From positions 9,656,962-9,720,961 of the forward strand of contig NW_004454224.1 of the NCBI RefSeq assembly GCF_000283155.1: a stretch of 64,000 nucleotides of DNA, read 5' to 3'. The notes below the pieces were generated by a model. That model saw only the letters and a program-made list of their open reading frames with translations. It ran no database searches and was not told the origin of the DNA. The position numbers and the translations under genes are program-made. The stretch comes from Ceratotherium simum simum (lineage: Eukaryota > Chordata > Mammalia > Perissodactyla > Rhinocerotidae). Positions 10,830-26,100 of the stretch are shown here, in pieces; position 1 is the stretch's first letter, and each line of letters opens with the position of its first letter.

Positions 10830-11636
10830 ACAAATAGGTGCGGCAGAAATGGATAAAGGCTAAGCAGCTACCCTGGGCCACTAATTGTGCCAGGTCCATA
10901 GGAGATGAGATGCCTCCCCGCGCTGCAGGGGCAGCCATTCTGCTGGGGGACACAGACAAATAAAGGGGAGTGGAAGAAGGCCAAGGTGGAGTACCTAGCC
11001 TAGACTGGGTGTGTGTGTTGGGAGCATTTCCCCTTTTCAGAAGACAGCATTTAACAAGTATCTGAGCTCCTGTTTGATTTCCACCTCCAAACCTATCGTT
11101 CATCCAACTTTAAAGAGCAGACTCCGAACTAGGCACCAAAAACACAGGAGCAAAAAGAGATGGAGTCCCTATCCTAATGGAGCTTAGTTTGTGGTAGAGT
11201 GGGGGTGACCCACAAACCGTGCCAAGCACTGTGAAGACTTGGTCCATGGCACCCCTGAAAGTAAGCTCTGGGTTCTTTGGTTCCTCACTTAACTCACATT
11301 CAGCCCCACCTACAGTCAGTTTTGCTTTCAAAATACCTCATCTCAATATGGATCATATATTTCCCTACCAAGATCTGGATGGATTTGACCACCCTCAGGT
11401 CTGCATCCCCACTACCACTGGTGGTTTAAGCTACTTGCCCCTCAACTGGATGACACCACCTTAACTGGTTTCCTTTCTTGCCAGCCCTCCAAAAAATCAG
11501 CCAAAGTATTAGATCACAAGTCAGATCACATCAGGTCCTTGCTTAAAACCCTTCCCTGCACTTAGTGACCCTCCATTGCACTTGGACTCAAACCCCAACT
11601 TCTCTGCATGTCTGCCAAGACCCCGCAGGATCTTCC
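10830..11636. mobile_element. L2 remnants between ZNHIT2 and FAU
   Basis: Diverged L2-like pieces: 'ATGGAGCTTAGTTTGTGG' near 11,178, and 'GTCAGATCACATCAGGTCCTTGC' near 11,520, continuing in 12,182-12,345 after an LTR interruption. I see no gene here. Confidence 0.55.
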
Positions 11637-12181
11637 TGTAACAGCTACATCTCACGTTAGCATGAGGGAAGCCATCTTAGGGAAAGGAAGCAAGATTGTA
11701 ACTATGACCGACTCACTAGTTTCTAAGAATGCACTCTGGCCTGCACGTAGCCTAGATGATTAAGCACTTTTCCCTTTTGCAAAATACATGATCTAGTTCT
11801 GTGACCCTTGCTTACATATATCTCCCAGCTGTGATAAGACAGTAACTTTTTTCTCCAAGTTGCCGAGGAACATGATGACCTCCAGAAAGAAAAACTCTGC
11901 GTTGGTACCCATCATGAACGACACAAGAGATACTGAGGTGACTTGAAGTTCACACTGGATGGTCAACATTCCTAAACCCCCTCCTTCCCTGCCCATTTCT
12001 CCTATGTAACAGCCTCAAGATTCTGTATCACTTTTAAGATGGTTCTTTAGGACACTAGTCTGCCATCTTCCGATTATGCTAGCTAATCGTATAAATTGTC
12101 CTTTCTCAACCACCGGCTTGTTTGCAATTGATGGGCACCAGATTGTGGCAAGCAGAACGAGCCCCTTTTTGCTCGATTACA
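11637..12181 (+). mobile_element. Solo LTR, unassigned ERV family (copy 1)
   Basis: A 545-bp block bounded by TGTAACAG and GATTACA (TG...CA ends) interrupts an L2 remnant whose two halves lie on either side. It shares aligned stretches with 42,621-43,343, e.g. 'CCCCCTCCTT..CTGCCCATTT', 'CAAGATTCTGTA' and a closing 'GCAGAACGAGCCC'-like motif. No retroviral coding sequence flanks it, so it reads as a solo LTR. Its family name is not certain to me. Confidence 0.65.
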
Positions 12182-12560
12182 ATCCCATCTTCAGAGGCCT
12201 TCCCTAGCATAGGGTGTCTGTCCACCCCCACTCTGACTTTCATTACTGCACTGCTTCCTTTGAGGCTGTACCACTTGTAACTAGTGTTCTCATTTTCCCC
12301 ACAAGAATCTCAACTCCTAGAAGGAAGAGGGCCACATCTTTCTAAAAAGATCCCTACAGAGACAAAAACAGCCAATATATTTGCACACTTACTACGTGGT
12401 AGGTGCTAATCCAAGTTCTTTACACCCTTCGTTTAATCCTCACGGCAACTCAAGAGATTATGGCAGAGATTAAATAAGTAGTTAATTCAAGGTCAGCCAG
12501 CCAGTAAATGGAGCAAGGATCCAAACTCAAGGCAGTCCAAGTCCAGAGCCCAAGGTCTTT
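12182..12560. mobile_element. L2 continuation and MIR remnant
   Basis: 12,182-12,345 continues the L2 interrupted by the LTR ('TTCATTACTGCACTGC', 'TAGAAGGAAGAGGGCCACAT'). 12,360-12,560 is MIR-like ('TTACTACGTGGTAGGTGC', 'TTTAATCCTCACGGCAACTC', 'AGCCAGTAAATGG'). Confidence 0.6.
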
Positions 12561-13238
12561 ACCCCGTGGCATGCTGTACCCCAAGAACCAGCAGGTTCAA
12601 AACTCTTAGCAGAATGAATGAGGGAGTATCCATGTGTTGCTAGGAGGGAAACTTCAATCAGCCTCAGTGAACTCCACTTCCGGGAACACTGACTCAATCA
12701 ACTGACCAACCTCAGCTGTTATTAGGTTAACAAGGCTGCCACAGTTCCAATGTAATCAGGCAATGCTTTCCACAGCTGGGGCAGACCAGACCCCTACCCT
12801 AGACTCCATCAAGGCCACAGCTGGTCCAGGGAAAGGCCAGATTGATGTTCCCTGGTACATCTACTTGAACTCCTCCCCTCCATTGCTGCCTCCATAAAAC
12901 CTCCCACAATTCCTGCTGTCTTCTGTTTAAAAAAAAAAAAAAGAAAAAAATGATTTGGGGGAATTATCAAGTCATTTGGAAATCAGAAATTGCCCCAATT
13001 CTCCCTCTGAAGGGCTAGCATCTGTGGTTACCCATTTTCACCAGAAACCTTTTCTTGTAGTTTACCAACCCCTCCTCACCCCGCCCCCTACCCCTGACCA
13101 AGGGCCTCTGCCTCTTCCTAACTTGACACTGCCAAGAAACCAGAGACGCCTCACTAGTGGACACACCAGCAGCCCGAGAAGCCATATCTCTCTCTCTGCA
13201 AATGAAGATCAAACAATGAGACGACTAGGCTAAGTGGC
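12561..13238. other. Intergenic, downstream of FAU
   Basis: No exon, RNA gene or clear repeat is visible apart from an A-rich run at 12,928-12,950. The stretch ends at the FAU poly(A) signal. Confidence 0.5.
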
Positions 13239-13244
13239 TTTATT
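13239..13244 (-). terminator. FAU: FAU poly(A) signal
   Basis: TTTATT on the plus strand (AATAAA on the minus strand), 26 bp after the FAU stop. It gives the very short 3'UTR typical of ribosomal protein genes. Confidence 0.85.
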
Positions 13245-13269
13245 AGAGAAAGCCAGGATTACAAAGAAT

Positions 13270-14429
<1,160 letters not shown>

Positions 14430-14583
14430 TCACGTGGGCGAAGCCGGGCCTGCCAGGGAGCTCGGGTGGGGACGGGAGCCCGGCCACAGGGCAGCCCCTC
14501 TTCCTCTATTTCTCCTGCGCTCTCTGATCTCGCGGCCAACCTGCTATTAAGCTCTCCGGACCCAGCCGTGGCCCAACTCTTAC

Positions 14584-14638
14584 CTGAACCTCGACCACCG
14601 CTGCCGCTACCGCGAAGATGGAGTCGAGAAAGAGGAAG
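14584..14638 (-). other. FAU: FAU non-coding first exon with 5'TOP start
   Basis: On the minus strand the sequence begins CCTTCCTCTTTCTCGACTCC, a pyrimidine tract of the 5'TOP type that marks translationally regulated ribosomal protein mRNAs. It runs to a donor site at 14583-14582 (CAG/GTAAGA). The acceptor of the next exon is at 14323, 8 nt before the ATG. The exact first base is inferred. Confidence 0.75.
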
Positions 14639-14852
14639 GAGCGAGGGCGCGCACGTCCTCGCCGCCTGCTGCGTGCTACGTCACTGCCGAGCGACCGCCA
14701 GGGCCTCTCATTTTTGTACCGCCCACGACCGTTCTAGCTCCGCCTCCTTTCGTTCCGCGCAGGCGTCATTTCGGTCCCGGCGGCGCGCGCAGGAAGGGGC
14801 GGGACCAGGTCGGTTGCGCGCGCAGAACGCCTGTGTACGGGGGCAGTTCAAG
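14639..14852. promoter_or_regulatory. FAU-MRPL49 bidirectional CpG promoter
   Basis: About 215 bp separate the inferred FAU start from the MRPL49 ATG. The region is CpG-rich with no TATA. It contains a CRE half-site TACGTCA (14677-14683). A YY1-type motif AAGATGGCGGC (14850-14860) overlaps the MRPL49 start codon. The FAU first exon has a similar AAGATGGAG on the plus strand. Sharing by a cytosolic and a mitochondrial ribosomal protein gene is conserved in human. Confidence 0.75.
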
Positions 14853-17273
<2,421 letters not shown>

Positions 17274-18470
17274 GGCCCAGCTGAGCAGCCTGCATGACAG
17301 CGTCTCCCCCAGACTGAGTCCAGGGGATCTCAGGAGGAGGGAGGTGGGTGTTGGAGGAACTAGGACAGTGCTACAGGACCAGGGCTAAGGGCTCAGAGTG
17401 AGGGTTAAAGGGCTTCAGAGCAGGCCTTGCTTGCACAGAGAGGGAAATGGGACCCTCCGCACAGGAGCCAGCACTGGGGGAGAGCTGTCTAACACTGGAG
17501 ACCCACCAGGAACAGCTGAGCTAGTGGGGGGCATTTGTTACTGTCCCCTTACCCCCACTCCCCGCTCCTGCTTTCCCTTTATTGGAGCTCCTTAGCTCAG
17601 CTCTTCCAGTTCTGGAGGTTGCTGACTGCTCCTCTGGTGGAAGCACAGCCCAGTCCCATTTTGGGGAAGGCAGCACAGGGTGGACGCATTGGGCACATTC
17701 CTTCCTGGCCCTCAGACCCTGACCGCTGCCAACGCTCCCGAGCCCCTGCTCTAGGCCAGACCTGGTTTGGTGGAGCTACACACAACACAGATGATTCAGA
17801 CGTGGCTCCTGGAGGCCTTCAGTTCCGAGTGCGGGGCTGGGCACAGGGCCACAGCATGCCCGTGTCAGCCCCCGGCTCATTCTTTCTATCCATGGAGAGG
17901 TAGAAGGCCCTGTCCCTCTGCTCCATTCCAGACCAGACAGAGTTGGTCTGACTGGGTTTCCAGCTCCACGAAGCAGTCATTAGCATTAGCTGGCCTGCCC
18001 ACAAGGGGGTGCTAGGGATCTTCTAGCGGCCCTGCACAGGGGCCTTCTTCCCAGCTTGCTGACCTGGTCTCAAGGCTGGACAGAGGTGTACAGGCTGGAA
18101 GATGCTGGCCTTTCACCCCTGCCATCCATCCCACCTCCAGGCAACGAACCTTCACATTCGCCCCATCCTTGGAGTCACGAGAGCCAAAGGCCTGAGTTCC
18201 CACCTCCACCCCAGCATCCAACTGGCTACAACAGGGTTCAGGGCTTGGCTCCCCTACTTGGTCTCCTGGGGGCTCAGTTTCTTCATGTGTAAAAGGGGTA
18301 TATCTTCCTAATATTTAATAATCAACAATGTGCCCAAGAATAGCGCTGGCGTCTACAAATTAACCCTCACCCCTGGAGATTCCAGGCCATTCTCAAGTCT
18401 ACAGCCTGAGCGAGAAAAAGGAGCCCAGCGCCCTGATCCTAGGACACCAGCTCCACCAATCGTTAATGCA
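17274..18470. other. MRPL49 3'UTR and convergent interval with SYVN1
   Basis: No AATAAA or ATTAAA was seen on the plus strand in this interval. The nearest candidates are an AATAAT (near 18,317) inside a MIR-like stretch (18,235-18,330). The MRPL49 end is therefore undefined and could reach the SYVN1 3'UTR. No other gene is visible. Confidence 0.5.
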
Positions 18471-18474
18471 AGTT

Positions 18475-18480
18475 TTTATT
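18475..18480 (-). terminator. SYVN1: SYVN1 poly(A) signal
   Basis: AATAAA on the minus strand (GCCGAATAAAAACTTGC), about 1.1 kb after the SYVN1 stop. The resulting 3'UTR is about 18,460-19,586. Confidence 0.8.
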
Positions 18481-19586
18481 CGGCTGTATATACAATTTAA
18501 GCTATTAAAATTTGTACAATATTTACAAATTAAATAATCATCTGAAACTGTCTCCAGCAACTCTTGTAACACAAAACCAAGGGGGAAAAGACAGGGACAG
18601 GCAGGCCTCGGCTCCTGTGGTCCCTACCTGGCCCAGAGCCTTTTCTAAACTGGAAAGACCAGGAGCCTGGCACTCCTGCTTCCCCTTCCTGGGCTCAAGC
18701 ATTCAAATTCAAAGACAAAATTTAAGCCAAAAGACAACAGCAAGGAAGTAATTCCAATTCTAAACTCAAGAAAAGTTCTCTAAGTTGAGAAGTGGCCTTC
18801 CATGGATTATGGGGCTTACAGTGGTTCAGGAGCAGAAACACAAGCCCTCAGCCTGCAGGGAGGCTGGGCAGTGGCTGCTGCGTGGGACCAGGGACAGTCT
18901 CATCTTAGACAAACTGCAGGGAGAAAGGGGCCTGGGGGAGGGGCAGGGCCAGGTCCCTCAGTGTCGCGGCCTGCTCCTCCATCCCCAGGCCCTCCCTTCC
19001 CTGAGTCGTGTGGTTGCCAGTAAGACGTGTAAATGCCACAGGGCATAAGGGGCACCACCACCACCACAAAAGGCTTCTGGGGAGTTCAGGGTAAGAAAAG
19101 GACATTGGTACCAGTCTTGGAGGGTGGGCCAGGGAGCAAGTTCCCGGCCTGCCTCCAGCCCCTTGAGTCCACACTTGGGAACGGGAGGGAGCTAATACTG
19201 TTTGGCACTGCAGCGTGACTCCACACACACAAGTGCGGCTCAGAGGGGCTGCCCCTTCTCCCAGAGCGGGGGCAGGGGGGCAGAGGGCTTCTCAGAGGCT
19301 GCGCCTTTCTGCCTTCACAGCCCAGCAGAACTCAGGGCTGAAGGATTGGAGGGGAAGGCTGGAACTGACCCAGGATCTCCATGGCTGCCCAGGACTGTAA
19401 GGGCTAGAGTCACTGGGGCCTCAGGCCTCTTTCCACTTGGCCTAGGGGATGCCACCTCCTCTGTCTCAGAGCTGGGGGTTACTGCTCCCTGGTGCAGATA
19501 GAGAGGGAGCTGGCACTTGGTGGCAGGACATGTTCCAGCAAGGGCTGCTCAAAAGAGTGGGGGCAGGGGCCAGGACTGGGGCAGTG
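18481..19586 (-). other. SYVN1: SYVN1 3'UTR
   Basis: It runs between the TGA stop (19,587-19,589) and the poly(A) signal. AT-rich near its 3' end and otherwise GC-rich; no repeat is recognised. Open frames here on either strand resemble nothing I know. Confidence 0.7.
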
Positions 19587-22500
19587 TCAGTGGGCAACAG
19601 GGGACTCCAACTTTTGCAGGCGACGGCGGCGGAGCTCTGCTGCATCAGGCTCCCCATCCTCAGGTAGCTCCTCGGCGCCCACTGACTCAGGAGCTGGGGA
19701 TGGAGAGGTCAGAAGTGGAACCCAGAGAAGCCCCATGCCCCACCCCCTGTGGGCCGACCACAACTACCTGGAGCCTTTTCAGGTTCAGAGGCTGGTGAGG
19801 AGGCCCCTGGGGATGGGGTGGTGGCCTCAGAGCTGGGGATGCTGGTGGAGGAGGAGGCAGCAGCAACAACAGAAGGGGCAGTCTCCTCAGTGGGGCTGAC
19901 TGAGGTGGCAGGCCGTGGGGGCCTAGGAAGAGAAGGGACAAGAGGTGGGCCTGGCCTTGGCATCCTGGCATAACTGGGCAGAGTCTCCTGCCCTGGTGAG
20001 CCTTGCAGGGTAGAGTCCAGCACCAACGTGCCTCTGCAGCCCCGGTGACTAGCAGATACAAGTGAACACGTACTGTACGAATTATCCTGATTCTATACCG
20101 TAGATGGACTGTAAACCATCGTAGGCAGGACTGCTGGCCTTGTACATTGCCGTCTCCACCCGGGGTGCCAGGCCCCTTAACAGGGTATCCACCTAGGACA
20201 TGTCACTGAATAAAACACAGCACTCCAGTCTCAGACTCGAGCTCCCCTCCATGCCTATGCTGTCAGTGCTGGGTGCACTTTGTTATGTGACCTGTGAATA
20301 GGAATTAGAACCCTTCTATTCACACAAGGTAATTCAAATAAAGCAAGTGAGTGATGGGACCAGGACTTGAACTCGGGCTGGGCTGGCTCCAAGTGACTTG
20401 TTATTCGCTGTCTCAGATCCAGGGCAGTGATTCCCGGTCAGTGTCACCATATGTCAGGAGGGTGGACGTGATGAGCTCAAGCACTGAGAATTAGGAGTAA
20501 TTTGATTTTAGAAAAACATAAAGGAACAAGATTCAAGATCAGCTACACATCACTCCTACTTAGATCCAGACAGGCCTTCTGCAGGAGGAGGATGAAAAGG
20601 CACCAAGAACCCTGAGACCCTGGGTGTGCCTACAGATGGGTGGCCTGAATCAATAGGTGTCACAGGGTGACAAAAGAGAAAAGGCCAAGAATCCCTGCTG
20701 GGGGCCTCCTCTTGGCAGCTCCACGCCCCGCCGCCCGCCGCGGTGCCCCGTGGAGACGCACCCCAAGGAGGCGAGCACGGTGAGGTACTGGTTGATCTGC
20801 AGCATGGCGGCGTCCAGCAGCGTGTGGATGTTGCGCAGGCTCTGCAGCCGGGCCTCCAGGTGCTGCCGCTCATGGCCTTCCAGAGCCCGCAGCTCCTCCG
20901 GGGTCAGCCCAGCAAAGCCCGCAGGGGGCACAGGCATCGGCGGGAAGGCTGGAGAGAGAGAGGCTCAGCCTGGACTGCCGGGGCCCGACACCTCCGACAC
21001 CTCCCACCCTCCAGAGCCGCTCCGAGAGTGGCCCAGCTTACCAAAGGGTGGGGGCAGTGGCATGCCCATCCAGGGAGGAGGGAAGGGGAAGCCTGGGGTG
21101 GGGCCGGCCTCAGGGGCGGGGGCAGAGCCAGGTGCCGCGGCAGAGGCAGCAGCAGCAGCTGTGGTTGTGGCTGCTCCACTGGGCCGAGAAAGGGCTGCTG
21201 AAGAGCAAGAACAGGAAGTCAGTGAGTGTTGACAGCCCTCTGCTTCCATTCCTCCCACCCCAGTGCTGTCACGGTACCCAAAGGGCTCACCTGCACTGGT
21301 GGATGGAGGGGCCACGGCCTCTCCTGAGCTGGGAGGAGGTGGGACGGGTGGAAAGGGGCCCATGGGGGGCCACAGCGGGAACATGCCTGGAGGAAAGGGA
21401 GGCAGGAGGCCCTGGGGGACTGCAGAGAGAGGACAGGGGCTGGTGAGAAAAGGTCCAAACCGCAAGCAAGGGGCTGGTTGTTGGGAGCTCTGTCCTCTGC
21501 TCTCATAGGCCGCTCGGAGCTCAGCACTGATCACACGCCACTGCAACCACCTCTGTCTCTTCCTGTGACCCCTCCCCCACCCAGACTGAGCTTCTGGAAG
21601 GCAGGGACCAATTCCCCTCAATATTTCCCACCCAGCCCAGAGCAAGTACCCCACAGTGTGCTGCACGGCCAAATGAGGGGGCCACTCACAGTTGGGGGCC
21701 TGGGGCAGGAGCGGTGGGGCATGGGGGGCAGGTGGTGGCCCCTGATCCGCAGGTTCAGGGGGCGGTGGTGACTGGGTCGGCAGCGATGCACGAAGAACAT
21801 CCATCCGGCAGGTGGGGCAGGTCTGCTGCCGCTGGAACCAGGAGCGCAGGCAGCTGCAGGGCAAGACCAGCCAATGGTCAGCAGGTCCCGAGAGGCCTGC
21901 CTCTCAGCCTGCCCCCGACGTGCAGGGCCCCGTGGCCCCCACCTGGTGTGGAAAATGTGGTTGCAGGGCAGTCTCTTGGCACCAGTCACCATCTCTTCCC
22001 GGCAGATGATGCACACGTTGTCCATCGCCTGGAGTTCCTCTGGGGTGGCATCCGGATACCTGGTTAGGACAAGCCAAGGACATGTCAAGACCAGAACTGG
22101 AGGCAGGGGGACCTGGGGCAGAGCTTGCGAGAACAGCTGGGACAGGCCCACGTACAGTGTGTTCATGTTGCGGATGGCTCGGCGAGACATGATGGCATCT
22201 GTCACAGCTTTCTTGAACTGCCTAAGAGCACAGTGTCAGTGAAAGTTAAGAGAGGGAGGGGAGGGATGAGATAGGGGGCAGGGGCAGGGCTGGGCTCACC
22301 TCATAGCCAGGTACATAGGCCGGATGGCAAAGAGAGGAAAGGTGTGCACCTTGATCATGATGGTCATGAAAGCCATGTACAGCAGAACCTTGATGAAGCC
22401 TGGGGGTAAGCAGGGTGCAGAGAGCAGGTCTCAGGGCCTGGGAGGCAGGGCCGGGGACGCTGGTCTAGGTCAGGGGAGGCCCAGGCTGCTCTCACCTGTA

Positions 22501-25058
22501 AACAGCTCCGTGTAGAGCATGTACACGGCCTTATTGTCCCAGGGGTTCTCGCTCTGGAGGTCCACGGAATGCAGCACGTACTTGATGAAGATGGTGAGCA
22601 CCATAGTCATCAGGATGGCGTACTGGAGGGAGGGGACGGGGGGCCGTAAGCACGCAGCCCCTCCCCCTCGCTCCAGCTACATTCTGCTACTACCATGCGT
22701 GGTGCAATGGCACAAGCACAGGCTGAGACACAGCCCGGGACACAGCCTGGGTCCTCCTAGATCCCCCACTCACTAGCTGGTGTGACTTTTGGCAACTCGC
22801 TAGACCTCTCTGAACCTCAGTTTGCTTGTCTGTAAAACGACAGAATTAACTCTTCCTTAATACCAACACTGCTTTGCTAATTAAGAGAGATACAGGTCGA
22901 ATGCCCAGCACAGGGCCTGGCATAGAGTAAGCACTCAACAAACGTGAGCTGTTGTCACTGAACAGTTTCCTCTGTGCCAAGGACACACCTCCCCAGCTGT
23001 CCATCACGCTAATTCCTTCTGGCCATCAACAGCCAGCTCCTCTGGCATCAACTTTCAGGAAGACTTCCCTGAGCACCAGGTCAGGGCTCTGGCCCCACAC
23101 GCTCCTCTTTCTGTGCCTTCCCCACTCTCCTAGGGAGGGGGGAGCTGGGACTAACTGATGGCTGCTCCTTGGTGGCCCGCACAGGGATGGCCAGAGAACA
23201 GGTGCTCAGTAAGGGTGTGTGTCTTAATCAAGACACATGAGGTGCCACCTCACGCTTGTCCTCCCGACCTCCAAAGCCCGTTTTACCTCAAAGCCAAACA
23301 CCAGCTGCACAGAAGCCCCACGGGTCAGGATGCTGTGATAGGCGTGGCTGACGAAGAGGAAGTCCAGGATGCCCAGGAGGAACATAAGGGCTGTGGGGAG
23401 CCCCCAATGGGGGGTTGGTGGGGTCAGCCCGGGGCCTGACAGCCACTTCCTGCTCTAAGACAGTGCCCACCCTCAAGCCCACTATGGCCCCAGCCGTCAA
23501 GTTAAGAGGGCACACTCCTGGGGGCCAGCCTCGTGGCTTAGCGGATAAGTACACGCGCTCCACTACTGGCGGCCCAGGTTCGGATCCCAGGCGCGCACCG
23601 ACATACTGCTTGTCCGGCCATGCTGAGGCAGCGTCCCACATACAGCAACTAGAGGCATGTGCAACTACGACATACAACTATCTACTGGGGCTTTGGGGAG
23701 AAAAGAGGAAAAAAAAACAAAAGAGGAGGATTGGCAATAGATGTTAGCTCAGGGCTGGTCTAAGCAAAAAAAAAAAGAAAAAAAAAGGAGGATTGGCATG
23801 GATGTTAGCTCAGGGCTGATCTTTCTCACCAAAAAAAAAAAGGGTTTAAAAAAAAAGAAAAAGACGGCACACTCCATTGAACCCGGCCCCCTGGGAACTC
23901 CTGTTCTGCCTTGGGGGGCACTGGGGCAGCCCAAGCTCCAGGTGAGGAGGCAAAGAGCTAAGGGGCCAGGCAGTTGAGAAGCCCTGGAGTGGAACAAGGC
24001 ACAGACAATGATGCAAATTAACTTCCTAAATTATCTTTCCTGTACAGCTGTGAGCCAATGGGCAGCCTGTGCTCTAGGGTGCAGGCCCATGGTTAGGGAC
24101 TTTTCCTGTTCCAATTCTCCATGGTGCCTCTTCTCCCTCGAGCTCCCTCCTCTCCCCTCGTGTGGGTCTCACTCACAAATAATGCGGCAGTGAAAGAGCC
24201 AGGAAATATTGGGGCTGCGTTCCATCTAAGGCAGAGCAGAGAGAAGGTCTGTCAGGAAGGTTGGAGCTCACCCCACATCCCCAGCCCAGCCCTCACTCCA
24301 CCAGCATGCCCATCAGCCACTCCTTGGCTTCTGTCTGCTCCAGAGAATCCCATGACCCAACTCACAAAGTCCACACGGTCCTCAGCCAGCCAGTGAAAAC
24401 ACTTGAGGAAGAGAAGAAGAGTGAAGAGCGCAACAAAGCGGGGGCTGAAGTCATCCCGAAAGACGGTGAAGGCCAGACAAGTCTCAGTGACGGCATACCA
24501 GGAACGTTCCAGAAGGTGCTGGGGTTGAGCGAGGAATGATGCGGAACTCAGACTTTCTGCTTGCCCAGCTCCCTGCCCCTCACTTTTGGGGCCATGAACA
24601 TCTTACCTCCATCTCTGCTGCCCTCAGCTGTCCAAAGAACACCTTGCCCATCACCTTGCCCAAGAGGAAGACAAGGACGAAGGCCTGGATGTACAGGACC
24701 TAGAAGTGAGCAGAGGCTATGGTTTGAAGTCACCTTCTGCTTTGCTCTGCCTGCGGCTCACCATTCAGGAACCTCACCACATCCCCATCACCATGTATTC
24801 AAAGTTAGGCAGCTGCTGGCTACTTCACCTCTCTCCTACTTACCTGACCTCTAGCCCCACCCCTGTCTCAAGCAGACTCCTCCTTCCCTCCCAGGGAGTC
24901 CCTCCCTCCCCGAGCCCGGGACTCACTGCCATGCTGGGGCTGGACTTGGTCAAGTACACCACAGTCGGGTAGAACTGGTGCTTGAGGTAGTAGGCATGAG
25001 CCACCACAGCCCCGGTCAGCGCCAGGCTGGCCGCCATCATCACCGCGGTGCGGAACAT
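19587..25058 (-). CDS. SYVN1: SYVN1 (HRD1), ER-associated degradation E3 ubiquitin ligase
   Basis: SYVN1/HRD1 is the multi-spanning ER ligase that works with SEL1L to retrotranslocate and ubiquitinate misfolded proteins. Fifteen coding exons on the minus strand are 25058-24927, 24699-24607, 24518-24366, 24225-24177, 23390-23287, 22622-22496, 22399-22300, 22221-22156, 22059-21943, 21853-21690, 21419-21291, 21197-21042, 20948-20762, 19922-19768 and 19693-19587. They total 612 codons plus TGA (human 617). The N-terminal half is the hydrophobic membrane domain (MFRTAVMMAASLALTGAVVA onward, to about residue 250). The RING-H2 has C291, C294, C307, H309, H312, C315, C326 and C329, all present and split between two exons. 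A long Pro/Ala-rich tail follows, where the length difference from human falls. It ends RRRRLQKLESPVAH. All introns are GT-AG. Confidence 0.98.
19923..20761 (-). other. SYVN1: SYVN1 penultimate-region intron
   Basis: The longest intron in the C-terminal half. A diverged MIR-like piece sits near 20,260-20,410 ('GATGGGACCAGGACTTGAAC'). The plus strand carries AATAAA at 20,209-20,214 and again near 20,337, either of which could end a read-through MRPL49 transcript. Confidence 0.5.
22623..23286 (-). other. SYVN1: SYVN1 intron with MIR and L2 remnants
   Basis: 22,740-22,950 is MIR-like ('CCTCTCTGAACCTCAGTTTGC', 'CAGCACAGGGCCTGGCATAG'). 22,990-23,230 is L2-like ('AGGAAGACTTCCCTGAGCACC'). Confidence 0.65.
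23519..23865 (+). mobile_element. ERE SINE, long B type, in SYVN1 intron
   Basis: It opens GGGGGCCAGCCTCGTGGCTTAGCG with box B GGTTCGGATCC. The body carries the CATACAGCAACTAGA motif, then the GATGTTAGCTCAGGGCTGGTC tail and A-rich ends. It is flanked by the direct repeat GGCACACTCC at 23,509-23,518 and 23,866-23,875. It lies antisense to SYVN1, in the intron between exons 24177 and 23390. It is the only full ERE in the gene-dense part. Confidence 0.93.
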
Positions 25059-26100
25059 TGCCCTGGCCTGGACACCTGCACGGGGAAAGGAAAGAACGGA
25101 ACCTGTGTGATGAGCACACCGTGCAAACCCAGCACGGTGCCTGAAACACAGTGGCAGAAAATAGGGGAAAGAAAAGGAAAATCTCACTTGGCCCTCACAA
25201 TCATCACATCAGGAACATCCTGTGCTCCCCCACGTTACAAACAAGGGAACTGAGGCTCAAAGGGGTTAAGTGATCACACTGACGCAAGGCCTGGAGCCCG
25301 GGTCAGCCTTGTTTCAAATCTAGGGCTCTTTCCACGCTGCCTGCCAAGCCGCCGCCTCCAGGGAGGACTAAGGACAGGCAGCAACGTCGGAGGAGGGCGG
25401 AACTGGTACCGCCGACCCTAAAGTGGAGCTGAAGGAGTGGATGCAAACGCAGAAATCTCCAGAAGCGGGAACGCGCGCCTGGACGGGGAGAAGCCAAGGC
25501 GCTGGGGGGCGCAGCCGGGCAGGCGACAGCGCCTGTGACAGCCCCGCCGGGGTGGGCGGCAGCGACGCGCACCCCGCGGGAGCGGGCAGGGTACGTCAGC
25601 CTGGAACCCTGGCGCCCCCAAATCCCCGGGCGGTGTCAAGTCGGGGCATCGGAGAAACGGCCGAGCAACAGGAGGCGGTGGGGGTGCTGAGAGGGGGCCG
25701 GGGCGGCCGCGCACCTGTAAGCGCCAGGAGCTGCGAGCGTCGCAGGCGGGGCCCAGCCTCTGGGAGAGCCGCCGCGCCGGCGCCTGAGGTCTACGGCCAC
25801 TTGACAGACCGAACGCGAGCGGCGGGGCTGAGGGGGCGCGCCGACCCCTGAGACCTCAACGGGAAGGTCCAGGTCCCGACTCCAACCACACCCCGGGCCC
25901 GACACCCGCCCACTCACCAGGAGCCCAGCGCCGCGAGCCCGCTCAGTCGCCGCGACTGCGGAGGCGACTCCAGTTAACAACACTCCCCACCCACTGCGAG
26001 CCGGAACTTCGGGGGTGAGACACCTCACTTCCGGCGGCGCGGAGCGGGGCGTGGATCGTACCAAGTGCATCAGTCCCGTGCCCACAACCGCGCACCCTCC
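25056..26100 (-). promoter_or_regulatory. SYVN1: SYVN1 5'UTR exons, first intron and CpG promoter
   Basis: The ATG exon starts at 25,075 (acceptor CAG/GTGTCCAGG), giving 17 nt of leader. A non-coding first exon ends at the donor 25,917-25,916 (CTCCTG/GTGAGTGGG) and probably begins near 25,970. Upstream is CpG-rich, TATA-less, with an ETS-type CACTTCCGG (26,026-26,034). The first intron holds a MIR-like piece near 25,195-25,320 ('AAGGGAACTGAGGCTCAAAG'). SYVN1 is an unfolded-protein-response gene, but I found no clean CCAAT-N9-CCACG element here. Confidence 0.65.

Noticed and set aside
20965..21864. 299-codon minus-strand frame
   Set aside because: It joins SYVN1 exons 21,042-21,197, 21,291-21,419 and 21,690-21,853 by reading through their introns. 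The GT-AG spliced version matches the known protein.
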